A DNA stretch of 5,371 nt from a bacterium. Lineage in GTDB: Bacteria > Patescibacteriota > UBA1384 > JAMDBS01 > DAOVQR01. Where the stretch lies: the NCBI GenBank assembly GCA_030628575.1, contig DAOVQR010000061.1, positions 1-5,371 of the forward strand, written 5' to 3'. Positions 1 through 5,262 of this stretch are shown piece after piece. Each line of letters starts with the position of its first letter. Position 1 is the stretch's first letter. The notes below the pieces were generated by a model. It made no database searches. It was given only the letters and a program-made list of their open reading frames with translations, and had not been told where the DNA came from. The translations under genes and the position numbers were made by a program.

Positions 1-225
1 CCGCAAAGAATTATAGCGCCTGCAAAACTTCATAGAATAACGCAAAATGATATTTGGAGTCTATGGAAAATTGAACTTGTTATACCAAAATCAAATTTAC
101 GGCCAAATCAACTTTTAAGAATGTGGTTTTGTGTTCAGGGTGAAAAAATAGGATTTTTATGTATAGCTACTCATATTGATAAGGGTAAAGTTCAATTTCT
201 GAACCAGTTAGTGTTTAATTATTAG
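1..225 (+). pseudogene. 3' fragment of a possible RelE/ParE-like toxin gene, cut by the IS
   Basis: The frame is open from the window edge to a TAG at 223-225, giving 74 residues; the 5' end lies outside the window. About 60 codons are host DNA. From position 183 the frame runs into the left IS end, so the last ~14 residues (GKVQFLNQLVFNY) are IS-encoded and the stop belongs to the IS. The host part has a beta-strand-like pattern, RMWFCVQGEKIGFLCIATHID. This resembles the last strands of RelE/ParE/HigB-type toxins, where a conserved Arg precedes alternating hydrophobic strands and a terminal His. That match is by eye and weak; the frame could belong to another small alpha/beta protein. No antitoxin gene is visible. 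It overlaps the convergent transposase gene by 18 bp. I am confident of the open frame and the truncation, but not of the family. Confidence 0.5.
183..210. repeat. Left terminal inverted repeat of the IS
   Basis: Pairs with 1019-1046 in inverted orientation: 10 of 10 outer bases match (GGGTAAAGTT), then a poorly matched 7-base stretch, then seven matching bases (TGAACCA) and TTA after one mismatch. By hand this is 21 of 28 positions. The transposase stop codon (minus-strand TAA, 208-210) lies inside this repeat, so coding sequence and transposase-binding end overlap. The two-block layout would suit separate recognition and cleavage parts of the end, which is inference. Confidence 0.85.
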
Positions 226-1002
226 CTTAAATAAAAGGTTTTCCCGTTCTCTAAAAGTTAATTTTCTGTGATTGTATCTCCAGACGTATTCTCCAAGGTA
301 TAAATGCAGTTTTTCTTTTCTGATTCCACCTTTAGCCGATAGTTTTCTTTTCAAGTATCCCCAGAATCCTTCGAGCCCGTTAATATGATTTCCTCTCATA
401 TCAGAGTATTCATTTTGAGAATGATTTACCATCCTATGGACATATCCTTTTCTGGCAATCCCAGTATAACCTCTCCACGTATCAGAACAAACAGTTGATC
501 CTCTTTTAACCTGTTTTTCAATTCTTGGCTGCAAATCTTCTTTTTCAACATTATCTACTAACTCTGCCCAGACACTCCCATTTCTGCATAGTATGCCGAA
601 AGCCGGCTGCTTGGTTGTCCCTCTGCCTCGCTTACTGATTTTTTCCCGTACTTTAGCCCTTTTCTTAACATTCATCCTTTTGTTTTTCCACTGTCCGCCC
701 AAATAAGTTTCATCCACTTCCACGGTGCCGGAGAATATATCGGGAATATCTTTGGTCATTTCTATTCTAGTCAAAGTTAATATTTTCAATAATTTGTATT
801 TGGAAATATCAACTCTGTATAAAATGATGTTAGTGGAATGTTCCAAGATAAATTCAGAGATAATTTGTTTGAGAGTTTTATTAGAGATATTAACGGGATT
901 TTCTTTCGGCGTAAAAAGATATTTGCATTTTTTGCACTTTAATCTGCCATCAGAAATATTCCAACAGTTTCTACTTTTACATTTTAGGCAGATGAACTTC
1001 AT
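208..1002 (-). CDS. IS1595-family transposase (ISXO2-like DDE domain)
   Basis: This 264-residue transposase should catalyse cut-and-paste or copy movement of its own IS. An N-terminal zinc ribbon is visible as CxxC pairs at residues 5-8 and 23-26. The catalytic core shows VEVDETYLGG (Asp97), CSDTWRGYTGI (Asp174) and HINGLEGFWGYLKRK. In that last motif Asn208 or Glu211 fills the third catalytic position, followed by Lys218; IS1595 subgroups are known to use either Asn or Glu there. The end, HLYLGEYVWRYNHR, is also typical. Length is normal and no frameshift or internal stop is present. The start is ATG at 1002, chosen because it lies six residues before the first zinc-ribbon cysteine pair closes. 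No Shine-Dalgarno is seen; instead an inverted repeat abuts the start codon. It is the only gene of the IS, and its stop lies in the left terminal repeat. Confidence 0.95.
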   Translation of the reverse strand: MKFICLKCKSRNCWNISDGRLKCKKCKYLFTPKENPVNISNKTLKQIISEFILEHSTNIILYRVDISKYKLLKILTLTRIEMTKDIPDIFSGTVEVDETYLGGQWKNKRMNVKKRAKVREKISKRGRGTTKQPAFGILCRNGSVWAELVDNVEKEDLQPRIEKQVKRGSTVCSDTWRGYTGIARKGYVHRMVNHSQNEYSDMRGNHINGLEGFWGYLKRKLSAKGGIRKEKLHLYLGEYVWRYNHRKLTFRERENLLFKLIIKH

Positions 1003-1020
1003 AAGATTATTTTAATCTTA
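1002..1020 (-). promoter_or_regulatory. 8-bp perfect inverted repeat at the transposase start codon
   Basis: TAAGATTA (1002-1009), a TTT loop and TAATCTTA (1013-1020) form a perfect stem that ends on the first base of the ATG. In mRNA entering from outside the IS, this stem could hide the translation start, as known for IS10 and IS50, where outside transcripts are poorly translated. It could also simply be AT-rich chance, because the stem has only one G-C pair per arm. The function is inferred. Confidence 0.35.
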
Positions 1021-1046
1021 ATTGGTTCATTTTTCAAACTTTACCC
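1019..1046. repeat. Right terminal inverted repeat of the IS
   Basis: Inverted partner of 183-210. The outer block AACTTTACCC (1037-1046) and inner block TGGTTCA (1023-1029) match the left end with identical spacing, which supports these as the true IS ends. It sits upstream of the transposase gene and begins where the DUF3795 reading frame loses similarity to its family. Confidence 0.85.
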
Positions 1047-1119
1047 TATAATATCTCGGGCACAATCCGCAATCAAGCCCGCACGCGCCAATCGTTGGAT
1101 ATGTTTTTACTTGTTTCAT
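1027..1119 (-). pseudogene. N-terminal remnant of a DUF3795 (cysteine-rich) protein, cut by the IS
   Basis: This is a 30-codon frame from ATG at 1119 to TGA at 1027. The first ~24 residues contain PTIGACGLDCGLCPRYY, the characteristic opening of DUF3795 proteins, a small cysteine-rich family thought to bind metal. Cys13, Cys17 and Cys20 are the family's first cysteine cluster. Right after RYY the frame crosses into the IS end (1047/1046), and the last residues (VKFEK) are IS-encoded. In the family a further cysteine-rich stretch should follow; it is not in the window, nor on the far side of the IS on either strand. The gene lies 69 bp downstream of the Shedu gene on the same strand, so it may once have been co-transcribed with it. 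No Shine-Dalgarno is seen. Confidence 0.82.
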
Positions 1120-1188
1120 ATTATTTTTTATGTGTTTCTGTTTTTTTATTTCGGTATTTTTAATCTGAGATCATATAAAGATATAAAT

Positions 1189-2238
1189 TTACTTCTTTGT
1201 AATTTCTTTTTCTGTTTTTAAATTATTAAAAAAATCTCTTGTGGCTTTTCCCATTGCTAAAACATCGTTATATGTAAGAATTTTTATTGATGGATTTCGT
1301 CGCTCTTTGGTTCGAAGGATTTTTATTTGTTTTTCAGACAGATTATAACCAACTAGAAGAAAACATTGAGGGTTGTCAAAAAGCATGCCTTTTTCACGGT
1401 ATAAATAGTCAGAATTTTGGACTACAAAGTCAAGATATCCCTCTGTTTGATTCCAAGAATCGTTGAAACTCGAATTAAAATAATTTCCTTTTTTAAAGAG
1501 TTTTAAGAATGGTTGTTTGATTTCTATGATATCCCAATATTTATCTTTAATTCTTACGCCAGTAAAATCTGGGATATTTTCATCATTCAATTTTTTATGT
1601 GAATCAACTTTTTCATATTGTGCGCCAAAAATCCATGGGTATTTCGTAAAGAATTCTTGATATTTTTCTTCATTATTTTCTTTATTGTCGAGAAGACTTT
1701 TTAGGTATTTTAATGCGTTATCTAAGTTGTTAATATTCTTTGTTTTGCTTATCAATTTTTTCTTTACTTTTTCTACATCAATAAAAAGGAAATCATTTGG
1801 TCCTATATCTTCGCCCTTTTTGAAATCTCTTGCGGCTACTGCAAATTTAATTTTTTTATTTTGATATAAACCAATCAAACCCTTAAAACCTTCTTTTCCT
1901 TGTGTAAACACTACTCCGTCTTTAAACCATTGTAAATGAAAAGGAGAAACAAACACATCAATACCATTATTTACTTTACCTTTTATACTATAATTAATCT
2001 GAATGGCAAATCTTATAAAAGCTAAGATAGCAAGACGATTTTTATTTTTTAGAAGATAATCATACATATTTTGTTTTTTAGCTTTAGATTTAGGTTTAGG
2101 CTTAACTATTGATTGCAAAAAATCACTCAATATCCCATCTCCTAAAATATCTGGAATTTGTCTGTCCGGAATGTTTTTAATTAATTTGTTAACTTCTTTT
2201 AACATTTTTTGAATTTGTTGTTTTTTATCTTTTTTCAT
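1189..2238 (-). CDS. sduA: Shedu anti-phage nuclease (SduA, DUF4263 C-terminal domain)
   Basis: This 349-residue protein is a member of the Shedu single-gene defence family, which protects cells from phage or incoming DNA through a PD-(D/E)XK nuclease domain. The C-terminal half shows the family signatures in order: EEKYQEFFTKYPWIFG (190-205), IPDFTG (Asp224), IIEIKQP (Glu239, Lys241), NQTEGY (Gln264), LLVGYNLSEKQIKILR (294-309) and ILTYNDVL (320-327). Asp224, Glu239 and Lys241 form the predicted active site and are all present, so it is probably functional. Residues 1-180 are lysine-rich and form a distinct N-terminal domain. Shedu N-termini vary and are thought to sense the invader. The start is ATG at 2238; no clear Shine-Dalgarno precedes it. 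A terminator at 2371-2402 cuts it off from the upstream AraC/GyrI gene, so it needs its own promoter in 2239-2370. Its neighbours are a mobile element and broken genes, typical for defence genes. Confidence 0.87.
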   Translation of the reverse strand: MKKDKKQQIQKMLKEVNKLIKNIPDRQIPDILGDGILSDFLQSIVKPKPKSKAKKQNMYDYLLKNKNRLAILAFIRFAIQINYSIKGKVNNGIDVFVSPFHLQWFKDGVVFTQGKEGFKGLIGLYQNKKIKFAVAARDFKKGEDIGPNDFLFIDVEKVKKKLISKTKNINNLDNALKYLKSLLDNKENNEEKYQEFFTKYPWIFGAQYEKVDSHKKLNDENIPDFTGVRIKDKYWDIIEIKQPFLKLFKKGNYFNSSFNDSWNQTEGYLDFVVQNSDYLYREKGMLFDNPQCFLLVGYNLSEKQIKILRTKERRNPSIKILTYNDVLAMGKATRDFFNNLKTEKEITKK

Positions 2239-2370
2239 AATTTATTTGTAAGATATAATGTTCTTCAAAGATTTTTCCGTTACACATTTCTTCTTGAATT
2301 TTAACAAAAAAAGGATAAATTTAAAATATAAATCTCCGCGGACTTACGCTCACAAAATAATCAAATATAC

Positions 2371-2402
2371 AAAAAAACCGCTCCTTGGAAAAGAGCGGTT
2401 TT
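2371..2402 (-). terminator. Rho-independent terminator after the AraC/GyrI gene
   Basis: AAAACCGCTC (2374-2383) pairs perfectly with GAGCGGTTTT (2393-2402) over a 9-base loop. Read on the minus strand, the stem is followed by seven T residues (2377-2371). It lies about 20 bp past the GyrI stop codon. It ends the methyltransferase-AraC-GyrI transcript and insulates the Shedu gene. The plus-strand reading has only four T residues after the stem and no gene feeding into it, so the minus strand is the likely one. Confidence 0.88.
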
Positions 2403-2406
2403 CCAC

Positions 2407-2428
2407 GCGTAAAACCAATCCTTTACGC
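2407..2428 (-). other. Second stem-loop spanning the GyrI stop codon
   Basis: GCGTAAA (2407-2413) and TTTACGC (2422-2428) are perfect inverted repeats around an 8-base loop. The TAA stop codon (2425-2423) is part of the stem. It sits five bases before the terminator stem, so the transcript would end in two tandem hairpins. A role in 3'-end protection or in assisting termination is possible but only inferred. Confidence 0.4.
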
Positions 2429-2749
2429 CGGCTTAACCGGAACGCAAAGATCAATAATCTGCTTTCCTTCAGGATCTTTCTTCGGGTCATTGCGGTAAAT
2501 TTCATAACAAGGACGATTGTCCGGTTCATAACCGCTTTCAGGAAGCCAGCAGCCATAAATAGAATTCCATGCTTGCTCGTATTCCTTCGGATCTTTTATC
2601 TCAACTCTTGCAACAGTAAATTTGCCAGCCGGCAAGGTCTGTTTGCCAATCTCGCCTTCCACTTCCGTATCCTCCGGCACAACCAGGCAAACATCAAGGC
2701 GAAGCTTGTCTTCGGCAGTCACTTTCGGATCATCATAATACACAGACAT
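2423..2749 (-). CDS. GyrI-like effector-binding domain, 3' half of a split AraC regulator
   Basis: This 108-residue frame is most of a GyrI-like small-molecule-binding domain, the C-terminal ligand sensor of many AraC-family regulators (also known from Rob and BmrR-type proteins). Typical features are SVYYDDPKVT at the start, AWNSIYGCWLPESGYEPD (60-77) and RPCYEIYRNDP (79-89), where Glu84 is the usual ligand-contacting acid, ending in DLCVPVKP. The frame is the same as that of the upstream AraC gene. Only a TAA and one Leu codon separate that gene from this ATG, so this is the tail of one ancestral gene of ~335 codons. The first part of the GyrI domain is on the other fragment, so this piece alone is unlikely to fold fully. 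It could be made by re-initiation at the ATG three bases after the stop, but no good Shine-Dalgarno is seen. GC is about 46%, well above the Shedu gene. Confidence 0.85.
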   Translation of the reverse strand: MSVYYDDPKVTAEDKLRLDVCLVVPEDTEVEGEIGKQTLPAGKFTVARVEIKDPKEYEQAWNSIYGCWLPESGYEPDNRPCYEIYRNDPKKDPEGKQIIDLCVPVKPA

Positions 2750-2752
2750 TAA

Positions 2753-3430
2753 TTAGCTTTGCTCATTCATTAAACCTCTGGGACCCGCCCATCCGCAAAT
2801 CTTTCCAAACAGCTCTTCAAAAAGCTTGCTGTTTCCTTTGTAAGGGCCGATGTTTCGCACATAAGCTACATTATACAATGGTAAATCTTTAACTTCTGTT
2901 TCCATATTTATTTTTACTCCGGCAGAATTCCTCCCACGCGCGTAAGATGAATCCGCCGATAATTTAACTGTATTCCAACCTTTGCTTTTATTGTAGCAAA
3001 GCTCAATATACGGGTCTTTCCAATTCTTGCTATTTATGTCGCAAATTTTGCTTTTTTCTTTGTTCCGAAATTCGCTCGGGCTTACGCCGAAATATTCTTT
3101 AAAATCTCTGGCAAATGACTGGGATGAAGAAAACCCGCACTCAAAAGCAATCTCTGTGATTGAATATTTCGGATTGCCATCAAGCATCATAGCTGCTTTC
3201 TCCGCGCACAATCTTTTAATAAATGAATTTAGAGTTTCTCCGACAAACGCGCTAAAAATTCGATGAAAGTGAAATGGCGAAAAACCAGCAATCTTTGCCA
3301 ATTTTTTTAACCCAAGATCATGCTTTATATTTTTTTCAATATAATCAATTACCTTATTGACGCGCGAAATATAATTCTGCCGAAGATATTTTTTTTCATT
3401 CAATCTAATAATTTTAATTTTATCCTTCAT
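2753..3430 (-). CDS. AraC-family transcriptional regulator, truncated in its GyrI-like domain
   Basis: This 225-residue protein has an N-terminal AraC DNA-binding domain made of two helix-turn-helix units: LGLKKLAKIAGFSPFHFHRIF (residues 39-59; His54 and His56 typical) and YSITEIAFECGFSSSQSFAR (89-108), then the family signature FKEYFGVSPSEFR (110-122). A linker follows, then the start of a GyrI-like effector domain (about 178-225; EVKDLPLYNVAYVRNIGPYKG and ICGWAGPRGLMNE). The protein stops at a TAA (2755-2753) inside that domain, and the rest continues in the same frame from 2749. A single base change (for example from AAA) would explain this. DNA binding may survive, but ligand sensing should be lost unless the stop is read through. 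The start is ATG at 3430, overlapping the last 11 bases of the methyltransferase remnant, which suggests translational coupling and a former operon. Confidence 0.88.
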   Translation of the reverse strand: MKDKIKIIRLNEKKYLRQNYISRVNKVIDYIEKNIKHDLGLKKLAKIAGFSPFHFHRIFSAFVGETLNSFIKRLCAEKAAMMLDGNPKYSITEIAFECGFSSSQSFARDFKEYFGVSPSEFRNKEKSKICDINSKNWKDPYIELCYNKSKGWNTVKLSADSSYARGRNSAGVKINMETEVKDLPLYNVAYVRNIGPYKGNSKLFEELFGKICGWAGPRGLMNEQS

Positions 3431-3701
3431 ATTTTAAAACCGCTGCCTTGCTAAAAAATACTTTCGGCTTTTCAATAAGTTTAAATCCTTTTTCAATTGA
3501 TTTTTCAATAGTTTTCTCAAACGCTTTTTTTGAAACATGAAAATTCGGCTCTATGATGAAAAATATTCCGCATGGCTTCAATATGGATTTTATTTCCTCC
3601 ATAAATTTTTCTTGGTTCGGAACTTCATGGCGTGGTTGAAGCAAAGCAGAAAAGTCTTGATGCCAGCCAGTAGTAGAAAGACATATTTCGTTTATTCTCT
3701 C
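3420..3701 (-). pseudogene. C-terminal remnant of a class I SAM-dependent methyltransferase
   Basis: The frame is open from a stop at 3704-3702 to TAA at 3422-3420 (about 93 codons) but has no ATG; the only near-start is a TTG at 3644. The segment HEVPNQEKFMEEIKSILKP, then IIEPNFHVSKKAFEKTI and KPKVFFSKAAVLK, matches the C-terminal half of small (about 200-residue) class I methyltransferases. The preceding DFSALLQPR keeps the family's spacing to HEVP but is degenerate. The SAM-binding glycine motif that should lie ~80 residues earlier is absent: upstream sequence belongs to a membrane gene in another frame, which this frame overlaps by 10 bp. It is therefore a 5'-truncated, non-functional remnant. 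Its 11-bp overlap with the AraC start suggests the intact gene once headed an operon with that regulator. Confidence 0.75.
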
Positions 3702-4135
3702 TTATTTTCCAACTTTTTCTCATAAATCCCACTTAAAGCGGCAGCAATAGTTACAATTAAAATAATTAAAAAACATTCTAATAAAGGAGACAACTTTCCC
3801 ATACCTCCAAACAATAAGTAATGAATATCATGACCTAAAATAATCCTAACAATTATTTTCAAAACTCCAAACGCTAAAAAATAGAAAAATCCTACAAAAA
3901 TAACTTGTAAAAATGAAAAATCTTTTTTCTTTGTAAGATTAAAAATATTAATAAAAATTATCAGCACCCATAATAGTTGGGTGAATCTCAAAAAACCAAA
4001 AGGTAAATGTTCAAGAATTTGGATATGTAAAAAAAGTATATTTAAAATTTGAAACTGCCCTATCAAAGCTACTAATAAAAGCCATATCCATGTTGGCTTA
4101 AAATATTCTTTTAATTCTTTATTAAATATTTTCAT
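3692..4135 (-). CDS. Small four-TM membrane protein, function unknown
   Basis: I do not recognise this 147-residue protein. Four hydrophobic segments are visible at about residues 15-36, 50-67, 75-98 and 116-136. The positively charged stretches (KELKEYFK at the start, LTKKKD at 67-72, YEKKLENKRE at the end) all fall on the same side, giving both ends in the cytoplasm. A longer frame begins at a GTG at 4186, overlapping the upstream gene by 44 bp. I chose ATG at 4135 because a GGAG lies 10 bp before it and the hydrophilic start then fits a normal N-terminus. It follows the 312-residue gene after 7 bp, so the two are almost certainly one operon and may work together in the membrane. Its 3' end abuts the methyltransferase remnant, so the true C-terminus may have been altered by that junction. 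Confidence 0.75.
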   Translation of the reverse strand: MKIFNKELKEYFKPTWIWLLLVALIGQFQILNILFLHIQILEHLPFGFLRFTQLLWVLIIFINIFNLTKKKDFSFLQVIFVGFFYFLAFGVLKIIVRIILGHDIHYLLFGGMGKLSPLLECFLIILIVTIAAALSGIYEKKLENKRE

Positions 4136-4142
4136 TTTTCTA

Positions 4143-5081
4143 TTACTCCACTTTAATTTCTCCATCAGTATATCCTTCAATGACACTGAATATTACACAC
4201 CCCTGCTTTTCCTCATTGGGCGCGAGAACTTCTGAAACAAGATTGTTGCATTCTAAAGAACATCCTTCATCAAAAATTAATTGTCCAAAAGAATATCCTT
4301 TAGTTTCAAATTCAAAAGAATGAATTGTTGTTTGGTCCTCCTGATCATTTTTTATACTAATGTCAAAAACCAAAAGAACTCCTTCCTCACTGCTTGGTTT
4401 TGAAATTCCTTCATTGCCATCACAGATTACTGATATTTCACTCAAAATTCTTTTATTTAAAACCTGCAATTCTATCTCTGGATTTATAACTTCAAAATAA
4501 AGCCCCCAAATCTTACCATCCCATGTATTAAATCTAATATCCCAAATAGTTTTTGCATTTTCAAATTCCACCTTACATAAAATTACTGGTCCTCCCATTG
4601 TAGATTTTAATGCATTTGAACAATCTCTCGAAATTATTTTTCCAAAACCTTCCCTCAGTTGAATAAGTTCAATTTTATCATGTTGCTCCTTCATTGAATC
4701 ATCTAAATCTCTTGAATATTTATTATAATCTCCAGATTCATACCCTTCAAAAAGATTATCTATTAATTCTCTTTTCTCTTCTAATATTTGTATTTTTGCT
4801 TCTTCGGTAATTTCTTTGGTTAATCCAAAGCCATATATTGCGACAGCAACCGAAACAAATAAAATAAAAATTAAAAATAAAACACCAAAGATAGTCGCAG
4901 TTTTTTTGCCTTTGATAATAATTATAATATTTATAATTATTGATAAAATTAAGAAAATTAATCCCGTCCACATACGTCCAGAATAAAAAGCCCATATTAA
5001 AATCATGAAAAAAATAAATTCAAGAACAAATAATCCAAAAATTAAAAATCTATTTGATGATTTAATTTTCTCTTTTTCCAT
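4143..5081 (-). CDS. Membrane-anchored protein with an extracytoplasmic cysteine-rich region
   Basis: This 312-residue protein has three hydrophobic segments at about 12-33, 39-57 and 62-84. Lysine-rich residues before the first and between the second and third (KGKK, 57-60) put the remaining ~225 residues outside the cell. Residues about 100-200 (RELIDNLFEGYESGDYNKYS and onward, with WDGKIWGLYF near 187) resemble the DUF3887/NTF2-like fold found in exported bacterial proteins. Residues about 212-312 look like a beta-sandwich of the DUF4352 type, with GVLLVFDISIKN in the middle and VLAPNEEKQGCVIFSV near the end. Both domain calls are by eye. All six cysteines (154, 169, 220, 274, 278, 295) are outside the membrane segments, so disulfides are possible. 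The start is ATG at 5081 without a clear Shine-Dalgarno. It heads an operon with the four-TM protein. The function is unknown. Confidence 0.8.
   Translation of the reverse strand: MEKEKIKSSNRFLIFGLFVLEFIFFMILIWAFYSGRMWTGLIFLILSIIINIIIIIKGKKTATIFGVLFLIFILFVSVAVAIYGFGLTKEITEEAKIQILEEKRELIDNLFEGYESGDYNKYSRDLDDSMKEQHDKIELIQLREGFGKIISRDCSNALKSTMGGPVILCKVEFENAKTIWDIRFNTWDGKIWGLYFEVINPEIELQVLNKRILSEISVICDGNEGISKPSSEEGVLLVFDISIKNDQEDQTTIHSFEFETKGYSFGQLIFDEGCSLECNNLVSEVLAPNEEKQGCVIFSVIEGYTDGEIKVE
4146..4149 (-). promoter_or_regulatory. Shine-Dalgarno GGAG deciding the start at 4135
   Basis: On the minus strand GGAG lies in the last codons (GTG GAG) of the upstream gene and is followed by 10 bases and the ATG at 4135. 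It is the clearest ribosome binding site in the window. It favours the shorter start over the upstream GTG at 4186, and suggests translation of the two membrane genes is coupled. Confidence 0.6.
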
Positions 5082-5262
5082 AATTTTTATGACTTTATGC
5101 TAAATAAACTACTTTTTAAGATGTTTATAGATTTAGCAAAATATTTTTTTAAGCATATCGAAATTATTGCCATAACGCCATTTCGTTTTTTTAATTTCAT
5201 TAAATTTAATTAATCACTATTTTGCAAAACTCCAAAAATTTTCTATGCCACTAATATATAGG

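Larger units (their letters stand above)
183..1046 (-). mobile_element. IS1595-family insertion sequence, about 864 bp, single transposase gene
   Basis: One full-length transposase gene (208-1002, minus strand) is bracketed by inverted repeats that start GGGTAAAGTT at both ends. The outermost matching base may be one further out (182 and 1047 also pair). The length and single-gene layout fit the compact IS1595 family. That family normally makes 8-bp target duplications (family knowledge), but the flanks ATTGATAA (175-182) and TATAATAT (1047-1054) do not match, and neither does the one-base-shifted pair. The left flank lies inside a plus-strand gene fragment and the right flank inside a minus-strand DUF3795 gene, so the two flanks do not come from one interrupted gene. 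The element itself looks complete and potentially active. Confidence 0.88.

Noticed and set aside
1047..1161. A plus-strand open stretch to the right of the IS that might continue the toxin-like gene after precise removal of the IS.
   Set aside because: The joined frame gives no toxin-like continuation, and the opposite strand clearly encodes the DUF3795 start.
1120..1188. A terminator after the Shedu gene.
   Set aside because: The region is AT-rich with short T runs, but I find no G-C-containing stem followed by T residues on the minus strand.
2258..2752. A 164-residue plus-strand open frame.
   Set aside because: It is antisense to the GyrI gene and the terminator, is rich in Arg, Ile and Phe as expected from a shadow frame, and matches no family.
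3537..3725. A 62-residue plus-strand open frame.
   Set aside because: It lies antisense to the methyltransferase remnant, which has real family similarity; this frame has none.
4136..4186. The 17-residue N-terminal extension of the four-TM protein from a GTG start.
   Set aside because: It has no Shine-Dalgarno and overlaps the upstream gene by 44 bp, while the ATG at 4135 has a well-placed GGAG.
5087..5200. A 37-residue lysine-rich minus-strand frame ending five bases before the start of the 312-residue membrane gene, a possible leader peptide.
   Set aside because: There is no Shine-Dalgarno, the composition is what AT-rich DNA gives by chance, and no regulatory hairpin or attenuator follows it.
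5199..5227. A sigma-70-like pair on the minus strand, TTGCAA and TTTAAT, 17 bases apart, upstream of the membrane operon.
   Set aside because: Matches this good are common by chance in DNA this AT-rich, and the implied leader would be about 110 bases. It is kept only as a guess.
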